Below, piece by piece: positions 1 to 5,746 of a DNA stretch of 5,873 bases; position 1 is the stretch's first letter; the number at the start of each line of letters is the position of its first letter. Under the pieces are notes generated by a model, which was not told the origin of the DNA, made no database searches, and was given only the letters and a program-made list of their open reading frames with translations. Source of the stretch: Microcaldota archaeon (GTDB lineage Archaea; Micrarchaeota; Micrarchaeia; Norongarragalinales; UBA8480). The position numbers were made by a program, and so were the translations under genes. Where the stretch lies: NCBI GenBank assembly GCA_030697615.1, contig JAUYPK010000018.1, positions 1-5,873 on the forward strand, read 5' to 3'.

Positions 1-1473
1 AGTAATTACAGGTGAAACAACTGGCACAGTTGACACAGTTAACCCGCGCGTTTCGCTAGTTGTAGCATCACCTTCATTGTCAACAACGTCAACGCGGTAA
101 GCATAAGCACCTTCAACACTAGGGCTAAACGAATAAGTAAAACTAGTTGAACTCAACGAAGTCATTGTATATTCAGTGGTTACACTAGCTGGATCAGTTA
201 ACACAAATACCGCGCTTATAAGCGGCTCATTTGAAGAAACTTGAATTGAAACAAGCGTTCCGGGAGTACTCGTAGCTCCATTTACAGGCGTTGGCGGCGT
301 AAAAGTCACTATTGGCAACGGCACTGTAAACGTACGCGTTGAACTTCTACCACTTGCACCTTCGTCGCTGTCAACTGCAGTTACGTAGTAAGTGTTTGTA
401 CCTGCGCGTAAGCCAATTAAGCTAACTGAATAGCTTGTACCACTGCCTCCCATTGCTAAGTCGACATTTGTTCCATCTGGCCGCGTTAAATGCAACGTTG
501 CACTTGCAAGCGCTTCACTTGAACTAATTGCAACAATTGCACCGTCAGTTGAAAGAGTTGCAGCGTTTGAAGGAGTTGGCGAAACTAAAGTGATTACTGG
601 AGGAGTTACAACTACTGTTGAAACTATTAGCGTTCTTGTAGCCGTGTTAGCAACGTCGCCTTCGTCGTCAACTCCACGAACAAAATAAGAATGTGTGCCA
701 AGCTCAAGGCTTGAAACAGCGTGTGTAAATGTGGTTGACGAAGTCGAAGTCATTGCGTATTCCGTTACTGCATTTAATGGGTCAGTCCATACCAGCGTTG
801 CGCTTACAAGCGGCTCGTTGGAAGAAATGGAAACAGTTGCACTTGTGCTTGTTTGTGATGAACCACTTGCCGGGGTTGACGCGGTGAAAGTAACAGATGG
901 GCCAGGCACTGTAAAAGTCTGCACAGTACTTGTACCTCGCGTTCCAGTTGTAGAAGTTGCCTCTACATAGTAAGTATTTACTCCGGCGCGTAGGCCAGTT
1001 ATTGAACCAGTGCAACTTGTAGGAGTAGTTTCAGTTAAGTCGTAAACTGCGCTTGTACCATCCGGTCTAGTTAAGCGTAGCGTCGAACTTGAAACAGGTA
1101 CGCTTGTTGAAATTGTAACAGTTGCGCTGTCGCTTGCCAATGTTGCGCCATTTACAGGAGTTGGTGGAGTAGTGAAAATAACAGTAGGCGCAGCTACGTT
1201 AATTGTAAAAGTACGCGTGGCGGTAATCACCCTAAGCCCATTTGTAGCAGTGACAAAATAAGTGTAAATTGCAGGTTCTAAGCCGCTTATTGTAACTGTA
1301 AAAGTAGTTGGCGAAGTTGACGTCATCGTGTAATTAATTCTGCTTCCGCCCAATGGGTTAATTGTTACATTTGCAGCGTTTAACGGAACGCTTGAATTTA
1401 TTGCAATTGTCACGCTGTCGCTTGACTGCGTTGCTAAGCTTGGTGGAGTTGGAGCTATGAAAGTAATAGTAGG
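1..1473 (-). repeat. Tandem Ig-like protein repeats, alternating A and B subtypes
   Basis: Boundaries read from the translation are: R1 1189-1473 (residues 468-562, B-like), R2 901-1188 (563-658, type A), R3 601-900 (659-758, type B), R4 316-600 (759-853, type A), R5 13-315 (854-954, type B), and R6 from 12 off the edge. Each unit opens with a Pro-rich strand such as VTFTPPTP, has a central SSNEPL-SATL stretch and closes with YYV or YFV, then TRTFTV. Type A units share LTRPDGT and GLRAG-NTYYV. Type B units share TDP, TEY-MTS-SST-FT and VD-EGD. Type A repeats lie 585 bp apart and type B repeats 588 bp apart, measured at matching codons. Synonymous sites have diverged, so the duplications are not recent. 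The fold assignment (Ig-like/FN3-like) rests on repeat length and strand pattern, not on a profile search. Confidence 0.88.
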
Positions 1474-2874
1474 CCTTTCAAGAGGTGCAGTTACAACTAA
1501 GATGCGTTCATTGCGACCAGCAGCATCTCGAAGCTTGAAACCAGCAGGGTAACCTTCATCTGCAACGCAGTTGCGAAGCCGGTCTCCAGTTGGCAGCCAG
1601 TTGGGATTTATCTCTTCGCCTGACATTCTAAACGTACAAGACGTGCCGTTAACTGAATAGTTCCCAACATCTAAGTGGCCGCTTATACTGTGGTTCTTTG
1701 CTAGTGAAGATAATGCATGTGAAGTTGCTGTGCCGTTAAATGTAACTGGCGTTCCACGCGTCCCATCAGCAAAAACTGGGGTAAATGTTAATTTTGAATT
1801 ATTAGCATCATCAGCCGCAAGCATATCCGTTGTCCAAGTTGCATTGAAAATGCCCATGTTGTTTACACTTATGGCAAGAGGTTGCGCTAGATGTAATGCA
1901 GTGTCGCACCACGCGTATTCACCGAAGCGGCTAATTGCATTTGAAGTTAAAATGTAGTTGTCATTAACGTCGTAAGGGTTAAGCCAATACGCATCACTCG
2001 GATAATACATGTTGTCGCCATTGTTTCCTGCCCAAGCTGGACTTGATGACAAGGCGCATTGAGCGCGGTAAACTTGGGATTGCAACACGCCACATTGGCG
2101 CATTACCCCTTGAGTTTGTTGTGCAACGTAATTCGGGCCATAATCGGGATACCACGGGGAAGATGGGACACTACCTTCAATTGCAGAAGTTATACACGGG
2201 CCAAATTCAACACTAGCCCAGTCTGCAGGATGTCCGCCAGACGGGTCACCAAAACCAGTATTTTCCCCAGAGTAAAAATCAGGGTAATCTTCTAGAAGGT
2301 AAGCTGGCGGCCGATGTGTACGATCAAAAACAGAATTGAAATAGTCGCTTTCAAACCACCGCGTGTAAGCCCACCACGTTGCATCGTTTCCAATTGGTAG
2401 GTTTTCAGTTATGCGTGGAAAGTAATTAACTGTATCGCCAGTCCCATATATGAATGTTCCAGGTGCGCCTCCACAGGAAAAGCCCGGAGTGTTACATAGT
2501 TGACTCGCGTTTTGTGCAGCGGGAGTTTGTGGAGTAAAATTTTGAATTGAATTGAAATTAGTCCCGTAAATACCACTAGCGGTTATTTGGCCAGTAAAAC
2601 CACTCCCGCCTTTCTTAGAGTCTTTTTCCTTATTCTTATTTTCAAGTTGTTGATTAACTATATTGTTTTGGTTATTGAAATTATTTTTCTTCGCTGCGCT
2701 GGTTTTTTCAGCATTTATCGCTATTTGAGATTGCACTAATTGAGGCTTTTCTTTTTGAAGCTCGGCTTGTTTATTTTGTTTGATTAAATTCGGACTAAGT
2801 GGAAGCGCAACAACTGCTATTGAAAGTAAAACTAACATGCATAAGACTACAGCCAGTGGTTTGTACCCTACCAT
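1..2874 (-). CDS. Large exported surface protein with tandem Ig-like repeats (C-terminus beyond window)
   Basis: The frame is open for 958 codons from ATG at 2874 to the window edge with no stop. Residues 5-24 (start MVGYKPLAVVLCMLVLL) form a hydrophobic export signal or uncleaved anchor. Residues 30-90 are rich in Asn, Gln and Lys and are probably a disordered linker. Residues about 125-460 are a region I do not recognise, with many Trp and Tyr and eight Cys (127, 134, 227, 261, 273, 323, 413, 436) that could form disulfides outside the cell. From residue 468 on there are five complete Ig-like beta-sandwich repeats and the start of a sixth. Many N-X-S/T sequons (for example N112, N122, N344, N380, N394, N405, N409, N502, N514) fit an N-glycosylated archaeal surface protein. 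The role is inferred: adhesion, cell-cell contact or envelope stalk. The start is firm because an in-frame TAA lies two codons upstream. The neighbouring signal peptidase could process it. The left end is unseen, so total length and C-terminal anchor are unknown. Confidence 0.9.
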   Translation of the reverse strand, partial: MVGYKPLAVVLCMLVLLSIAVVALPLSPNLIKQNKQAELQKEKPQLVQSQIAINAEKTSAAKKNNFNNQNNIVNQQLENKNKEKDSKKGGSGFTGQITASGIYGTNFNSIQNFTPQTPAAQNASQLCNTPGFSCGGAPGTFIYGTGDTVNYFPRITENLPIGNDATWWAYTRWFESDYFNSVFDRTHRPPAYLLEDYPDFYSGENTGFGDPSGGHPADWASVEFGPCITSAIEGSVPSSPWYPDYGPNYVAQQTQGVMRQCGVLQSQVYRAQCALSSSPAWAGNNGDNMYYPSDAYWLNPYDVNDNYILTSNAISRFGEYAWCDTALHLAQPLAISVNNMGIFNATWTTDMLAADDANNSKLTFTPVFADGTRGTPVTFNGTATSHALSSLAKNHSISGHLDVGNYSVNGTSCTFRMSGEEINPNWLPTGDRLRNCVADEGYPAGFKLRDAAGRNERILVVTAPLERPTITFIAPTPPSLATQSSDSVTIAINSSVPLNAANVTINPLGGSRINYTMTSTSPTTFTVTISGLEPAIYTYFVTATNGLRVITATRTFTINVAAPTVIFTTPPTPVNGATLASDSATVTISTSVPVSSSTLRLTRPDGTSAVYDLTETTPTSCTGSITGLRAGVNTYYVEATSTTGTRGTSTVQTFTVPGPSVTFTASTPASGSSQTSTSATVSISSNEPLVSATLVWTDPLNAVTEYAMTSTSSTTFTHAVSSLELGTHSYFVRGVDDEGDVANTATRTLIVSTVVVTPPVITLVSPTPSNAATLSTDGAIVAISSSEALASATLHLTRPDGTNVDLAMGGSGTSYSVSLIGLRAGTNTYYVTAVDSDEGASGRSSTRTFTVPLPIVTFTPPTPVNGATSTPGTLVSIQVSSNEPLISAVFVLTDPASVTTEYTMTSLSSTSFTYSFSPSVEGAYAYRVDVVDNEGDATTSETRGLTVSTVPVVSPVIT

Positions 2875-2887
2875 GCATTAATAAGAA

Positions 2888-2893
2888 CACCCC
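2888..2893 (-). promoter_or_regulatory. Ribosome binding site of the surface protein gene
   Basis: On the minus strand GGGGTG lies 13 bases upstream of the ATG at 2874. It partly matches the archaeal anti-Shine-Dalgarno, though the spacing is slightly long. Another ATG at 2878 is closer but is in a frame that stops after 27 codons, so it is not the start. Confidence 0.5.
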
Positions 2894-2916
2894 AGCTTAT
2901 TTACCTCTTTCGCTGC

Positions 2917-2934
2917 TTTAAAAACCTTTATAAA
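2917..2934 (-). promoter_or_regulatory. Archaeal TATA-box promoter of the surface protein gene
   Basis: The minus strand carries TTTATAAA (2927-2934), followed closely by a second AT-rich run beginning near 2924. Archaeal TATA boxes are usually centred about 26 bases before the transcription start. That would put the start near 2904 and give a leader of about 30 bases that includes the GGGGTG site. This suggests the surface gene has its own promoter and does not rely only on read-through from the signal peptidase gene. Confidence 0.6.
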
Positions 2935-2958
2935 CACGCAAACGGCGATCAGCGAAGA

Positions 2959-2970
2959 AAATGCGCATTT
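2959..2970. promoter_or_regulatory. Perfect 12-bp palindrome upstream of the surface gene TATA box
   Basis: AAATGCGCATTT is a perfect inverted repeat, 24 bp upstream of the TTTATAAA box and just beyond the signal peptidase stop codon. This is a plausible place for a dimeric activator or repressor. A 12-bp palindrome is expected about once by chance in a window of this size, so only its location makes it notable. Confidence 0.3.
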
Positions 2971-2980
2971 GGCGGGTTTT

Positions 2981-3814
2981 TCATGTGGTTTCTACTAATG
3001 TATCACACCCTCGGGGTTCTGTGAATTGGCCTGCTAGGAAGAGGCGCATATATCCAATGAGTGGTATTCGTGCAATCATTCTGCCGTGCACTTTGGAAGA
3101 TTCGATAAAATCAATTCCAGCTTCTTGGTCTACAACTTGGTTGTTGTCCCCTTTTGTCATGTAAGTTACTTGTGAAGTTGTTAAATTGCGGAGGCCAAGT
3201 ATTGAACGGTGTATGATTAAACCAGCTATTTTTGATTCGAATACGATTACGTCGTTTGTTGGCACTTGGCTCCTTGAAACTGAGACGTTTACAATTGAAG
3301 TGGAATTTTTAAGTATAATGTGTGAAGTGCAAATGGCGATTGTTGAATTTTGCCCGCGTTTGGAAACTGTACAGTTACTGCGCTGTACGCTTATTTCTGG
3401 GAAGTTTCCCTCGAAGTCCACTATTGGCGCGTTGTAAACAGATTGGCCTTGCACTATTACTAAGTCGCCGCGGTCAAGCACGTGGTTCATGCTACATGAA
3501 GTAACTACATCTAAGGGGGAAGGCGTTTGTAAGGCTGCTGAAAGCGCTAGCCAAACTACAGCGGCTGCGAGGATTGCGTATATCACGTCAACAAGGGATG
3601 ACCTGCCTTTTTTTTCTGCTCCGGTTAGGAAGTCAAGGGAAACGTAAGCTAGGAAAGAGGCGAGGCATAGCACGCCGAATAATGGCTGGAGGGTTAGTGT
3701 GTAAAGCAAAAGAAATAGTACAGTTGCGATTGGAAGAAATATGTTTGGCGAAGATAAGGAAAATTTTGTTTTCATTTCAAGTTTCAACCAATTGACCCAT
3801 TTGTCTAATTTCAA
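2981..3814 (-). CDS. Signal peptidase I family protein (S26B-like), divergent, with three predicted membrane segments
   Basis: This 277-residue protein probably removes signal peptides from Sec-exported proteins at the outer face of the membrane. Three hydrophobic segments (about 25-42, 45-61, 76-95) precede the catalytic domain, and the Lys/Arg-rich loop at 66-72 between the second and third fits a cytoplasmic location. The nucleophile motif is SCSM (Ser108) followed by RGDLVIV (115-121). DVIVFES (188-194) and IIHRS (200-204, His202) follow, then TKGDNN (220-225, Asp223) and Asp229. These correspond to the Ser-His-Asp residues of archaeal and ER signal peptidases. RIPLIGYM (249-256) matches the family's C-terminal strand. 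Oddities are His111 where Pro is usual after the Ser-Met, a 65-residue insertion (122-187) with four sequons and Cys148/Cys162, and two extra membrane segments. The frame opens with TTG overlapping the upstream stop; ATG at codon 14 (3775) is an alternative start. Confidence 0.82.
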   Translation of the reverse strand: MKLDKWVNWLKLEMKTKFSLSSPNIFLPIATVLFLLLYTLTLQPLFGVLCLASFLAYVSLDFLTGAEKKGRSSLVDVIYAILAAAVVWLALSAALQTPSPLDVVTSCSMNHVLDRGDLVIVQGQSVYNAPIVDFEGNFPEISVQRSNCTVSKRGQNSTIAICTSHIILKNSTSIVNVSVSRSQVPTNDVIVFESKIAGLIIHRSILGLRNLTTSQVTYMTKGDNNQVVDQEAGIDFIESSKVHGRMIARIPLIGYMRLFLAGQFTEPRGCDTLVETT

Positions 3815-4626
3815 ATTTCTATTCCGGCGGTTTGTAGCACTTGGAGTTCTTCGAATGAAATGGGTTCGCCGAGTTTGAACTTTTGCATTATCTCTTGTGC
3901 TTTTGTTTTTACGTGTTGCATTTTTTCCTGTGCATTTGCTTTAGCTTCGTTTCTGTGGGTTTCAAATTCTGCCCTTTGGCTTTGCCGCGCTGCGTTTTCT
4001 TCGTCGTATAGTTTTGAAAGTAAACCCCTTTTTTCGTCTAGTTCGTGAAACGCTTCTGGCAACTCTTTGCGTATTTCGTCAGCTTCTTTGAAGCATTGAA
4101 GCATTGCTTTGTGGTGTTCTTCGCTTTTTGCAGCGTGTTGCTTTAGCTTTTTCACACTTGTAGAAATTTCGAATTGCATTTCCCTTATTTCGCGCTTTAG
4201 TTTAGATAACTCCCCCATTTTTGGCGCGAGGGTTGCAAGTGACTTTAACTCTGCGCTTAGTTGTTTTACTTTTTTAGAAACCGTCTTTTCTCGAGAAGGA
4301 GAGTAGTTCATTTGCAGCGAATATTCTAGGGATTGAATTTCCGCTTTTAGTTGTTCGGGAGAACCAAATTCGCGTTTAAATGGGGCAAGCGCTTTTTCAA
4401 TTGCTGCGAATGTTTTTTCTTCGCTTTGGGCTTTTGACCGCAGTACTTCTAGCTCTTTTGCAATTGTTTTGACAGATGCGTTTTCAACGTCCCTTGCTTT
4501 TTTTTCTTTGTCGGCTAATTGGAATAATTCACGGAGGTGGGCAAGCGCCTCGGCGTTTTTGCCTTTCATTTCCCGTACTTCTGCAAGCACTTCTCTTTTG
4601 TCAATTTCTTGTTTTTCGTCCATCAT
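3811..4626 (-). CDS. COG1340-like archaeal coiled-coil protein
   Basis: This 271-residue soluble protein is almost entirely charged heptad-type helix, with no membrane segment or signal. Three features resemble the uncharacterised archaeal coiled-coil family COG1340. The middle is LE-slq-nySPSREKTVSKKVKQL (about 100-123). A helix at 165-190 contains SEEHHKAM and EADEIRKELP. The C-terminal motif KFKLGEPISFEELQVLQ (249-265) resembles the family's K-F-K-x-G-E-x-L-x-x-E-E-L-x-L-L ending. The family's function is unknown; some members carry misleading phosphatase or ATPase labels, and no catalytic motif is visible here. The gene starts 9 bp after the histone-fold gene stop, with no clear Shine-Dalgarno sequence, so translation is probably coupled. 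It overlaps the signal peptidase frame by 4 bp. The start could be either of two tandem ATGs (4626 or 4623). I infer a structural or scaffolding role, possibly with the histone-like neighbour. Confidence 0.75.
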   Translation of the reverse strand: MMDEKQEIDKREVLAEVREMKGKNAEALAHLRELFQLADKEKKARDVENASVKTIAKELEVLRSKAQSEEKTFAAIEKALAPFKREFGSPEQLKAEIQSLEYSLQMNYSPSREKTVSKKVKQLSAELKSLATLAPKMGELSKLKREIREMQFEISTSVKKLKQHAAKSEEHHKAMLQCFKEADEIRKELPEAFHELDEKRGLLSKLYDEENAARQSQRAEFETHRNEAKANAQEKMQHVKTKAQEIMQKFKLGEPISFEELQVLQTAGIEI

Positions 4627-4635
4627 TCTATCGGT

Positions 4636-5052
4636 TCACTGTTGTACGGATTCTGGCGGTGTTTCAAGTTCAATTTCTGCAATTATCTCGTCGAGTTCAG
4701 CGCGTTGTTTTTCAAGCACTTTCTGTATGCGTTTAATGCGCTTTTGGTTAAGCGCTATTTCACGGTATTTCCTTGCAGCTTGGTTAAAGTGTTCGCTTGA
4801 CAACGTAAAGAATTCTTGCTTGTCCATAGTCTGTGCAATGTCTGCAAGAATCCCGCCAAGAAGTACGTTTGCACCTTCTTTTACTTCACGTTTAAGCTGG
4901 TGCTCTGATTTTAAATTACTTTTAATTATCTTTACAACACGCGCGTTTGGAAATGGTAAGTGTTCAGACTCTTCGTCTTCAACTTCTTCGCCTTCAATTT
5001 GCTCCGCTGGTTGTTGGGGTTGAACTTGGTTAACTGGTTGCTCTTCTGTCAT
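4636..5052 (-). CDS. Archaeal histone-fold protein with acidic N-tail and C-terminal coiled coil
   Basis: This 138-residue protein has a core resembling archaeal histones. LPFPNARVVKIIKS (32-45) matches the L-P-x-x-x-x-x-R-I-I-K start of helix 1. A loop (46-52) leads to a helix 2 of about 27 residues (53-80, containing ANVLLGGILADIAQTM). FTLSSEHFNQAARKY (82-96) matches the short loop and helix 3, where histones have T-I-x-x-E-D-x-x-x-A. Canonical archaeal histones are about 65-70 residues with no tails. This one adds a Gln/Glu-rich acidic N-terminal tail (1-31) and a charged C-terminal helix (98-130, with KRIKRIQKVLEKQRAELDEI) that looks like a coiled coil. DNA binding and dimerisation are inferred from the fold; the net acidic tail may mean protein contacts matter as much as DNA. 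The gene has a strong GGTGA site and leads a probable operon with the coiled-coil protein and signal peptidase. An NF-Y/Dr1-like transcription factor role is also possible. Confidence 0.75.
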   Translation of the reverse strand: MTEEQPVNQVQPQQPAEQIEGEEVEDEESEHLPFPNARVVKIIKSNLKSEHQLKREVKEGANVLLGGILADIAQTMDKQEFFTLSSEHFNQAARKYREIALNQKRIKRIQKVLEKQRAELDEIIAEIELETPPESVQQ

Positions 5053-5060
5053 TTAATAGA

Positions 5061-5069
5061 CTCACCTTT
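5061..5069 (-). promoter_or_regulatory. Shine-Dalgarno site of the histone-fold gene
   Basis: The minus strand reads AAAGGTGAG, ending 8 bases before the ATG at 5052. GGTGA is a strong match to the archaeal anti-Shine-Dalgarno, and it fixes this start codon. It is the best ribosome binding site in the window. Confidence 0.75.
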
Positions 5070-5080
5070 AAAACATTTGA

Positions 5081-5090
5081 AATATAAAAT
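5081..5090 (-). promoter_or_regulatory. Candidate TATA box for the histone-fold gene (proximal)
   Basis: ATTTTATATT on the minus strand is the most AT-rich element before the histone-fold gene. A start about 26 bases downstream would fall near 5060, inside or after the Shine-Dalgarno sequence. Either the true start is a few bases earlier or the distal element at 5131-5137 is the real promoter. Confidence 0.35.
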
Positions 5091-5130
5091 ACGAAATAGC
5101 TTTACGTGAAAATTAATAGGTGGTCTGACC

Positions 5131-5137
5131 TTTTAAA
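5131..5137 (-). promoter_or_regulatory. Candidate TATA box for the histone-fold gene (distal)
   Basis: TTTAAAA lies directly behind the methyltransferase stop codon on the minus strand. A transcript beginning about 26 bases downstream, near 5108, would have a leader of about 55 bases and would keep the Shine-Dalgarno sequence, which the proximal box would not. Confidence 0.35.
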
Positions 5138-5140
5138 GCA

Positions 5141-5746
5141 CTACGGCTTTTCAAGGAGTATAAAGACCTTTCTCTTACGCGAGTTAGCCGGATTGTCGGT
5201 TATTATTTTTACAGCGAAACCTTTTTCCTTGAAGGCTTTTCCACATTGCATTGCCTCAACTTCACTCTTCGGATAAAACTGGATAACCGCCTTTCCGCCT
5301 TTCTTTAAATGGTTCCAAAACTCCCTTGCAACTTTTGCCACTTCGACCATTCCGCCAATTGAAACCCATTGTAGAACAGAAATTGAAACAATACCGTCAA
5401 ACTTCCCCTTAAATGGGAATTTGCACAAGTCGCCGACCTTTGCTTTGAAACCTTTTTGTTTGCACTGTTCGACAAAAGCTGGAATTAAATCAAAAGGATA
5501 AACTTCGTAGCCGATTTCTCGCAGAATAATTGAAGAAAAACCCGAGCCACAGCCGGCGTCGATAATTTTACTTCCGAGTGGAAACTGCGCCAGCTCAACC
5601 GCCCTTAAGGTGAGCTGTTCTTGGATTTTGCGCATCGCGTTGCTCTTAGCATAACGCTCGGCTTCACTCGCGTCGTAGTAATCAACAGCGGTTTTCTCAT
5701 CCTCTGGACGAACGTGGAAAGATTTCCATTCGCTTGATTGTTTCAT
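5141..5746 (-). CDS. bud23: Bud23-like SAM-dependent rRNA methyltransferase
   Basis: This 201-residue cytoplasmic class I methyltransferase follows the layout of eukaryotic Bud23 (18S rRNA guanine-N7 methyltransferase, which works with Trm112). YYDASEAERYAKS (23-35) matches the family's Y-N-D-S-E-A-x-K-Y start, and QLTLRAVEL (44-52) its M-T-L-R-A-L-E-L helix. SAM motif I is IIDAGCGSG (61-69), and Asp86 sits at the ribose-binding position. GDLCKFPF (105-112), SISVLQW (121-127), KKGGKAVIQFYPK (148-160) and ITDNPANSRKRKVFILL (182-198) all have clear Bud23 counterparts. The basic C-terminal extension of the eukaryotic protein is absent, as expected in an archaeon. The likely substrate is a guanine near the decoding region of 16S rRNA, inferred from the eukaryotic enzyme. 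The ATG overlaps the preceding gene's stop as ATGA, and no Shine-Dalgarno sequence is visible, so translation is probably coupled. Confidence 0.88.
   Translation of the reverse strand: MKQSSEWKSFHVRPEDEKTAVDYYDASEAERYAKSNAMRKIQEQLTLRAVELAQFPLGSKIIDAGCGSGFSSIILREIGYEVYPFDLIPAFVEQCKQKGFKAKVGDLCKFPFKGKFDGIVSISVLQWVSIGGMVEVAKVAREFWNHLKKGGKAVIQFYPKSEVEAMQCGKAFKEKGFAVKIITDNPANSRKRKVFILLEKP

Larger units (their letters stand above)
5050..5140 (-). repeat. Near-duplicate leader element flanking the gap before the histone-fold gene
   Basis: Two similar blocks occur in the same orientation on the minus strand. The first (5140 down to 5111) reads TGCTTTAAAAGGTCAGA, four more bases, then CTATTAATT. The second (5075 down to 5050) reads TGTTTTAAAGGTGAGT, then CTATTAAATG. 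The second contains the Shine-Dalgarno sequence and start codon. The first also contains the small inverted repeat GGTC-A-GACC (5122-5130). This could be a duplicated translation-start leader, paired regulator sites, or chance in AT-rich DNA. Confidence 0.35.

Noticed and set aside
695..1015. Short open frames on both strands within the repeat region
   Set aside because: They overlap the continuous 958-codon surface protein frame. Their sequences read as Val/Ser-rich or Asn/Phe-rich shadows of Thr/Ser codons.
2839..2841. Cys12 of the surface protein as a lipoprotein attachment site
   Set aside because: The residues before it (AVVL) do not fit a lipobox, and the Cys lies inside the hydrophobic segment instead of after it.
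2955..2961. T-rich run (minus strand TTTTCTT) as terminator of the signal peptidase transcript
   Set aside because: It is too short and has no supporting hairpin. Archaeal termination can use short T tracts, so it is possible but not supportable here.
2961..3795. Several plus-strand open frames of 60-83 codons
   Set aside because: All lie antisense to the signal peptidase, whose catalytic motifs make the minus strand clearly the coding one.
4469..5023. A 184-codon plus-strand open frame rich in Ser, Cys and Phe
   Set aside because: It is antisense to the histone-fold and coiled-coil genes. Its composition is what reversed Glu, Lys, Gln and Ala codons produce, and it has no domain, promoter or ribosome binding site of its own.
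5079..5118. T-rich stretches after the methyltransferase gene as a terminator
   Set aside because: They overlap the candidate promoter elements of the next gene, and the only hairpin (GGTC-A-GACC) has four-base arms, so terminator and promoter roles cannot be told apart.
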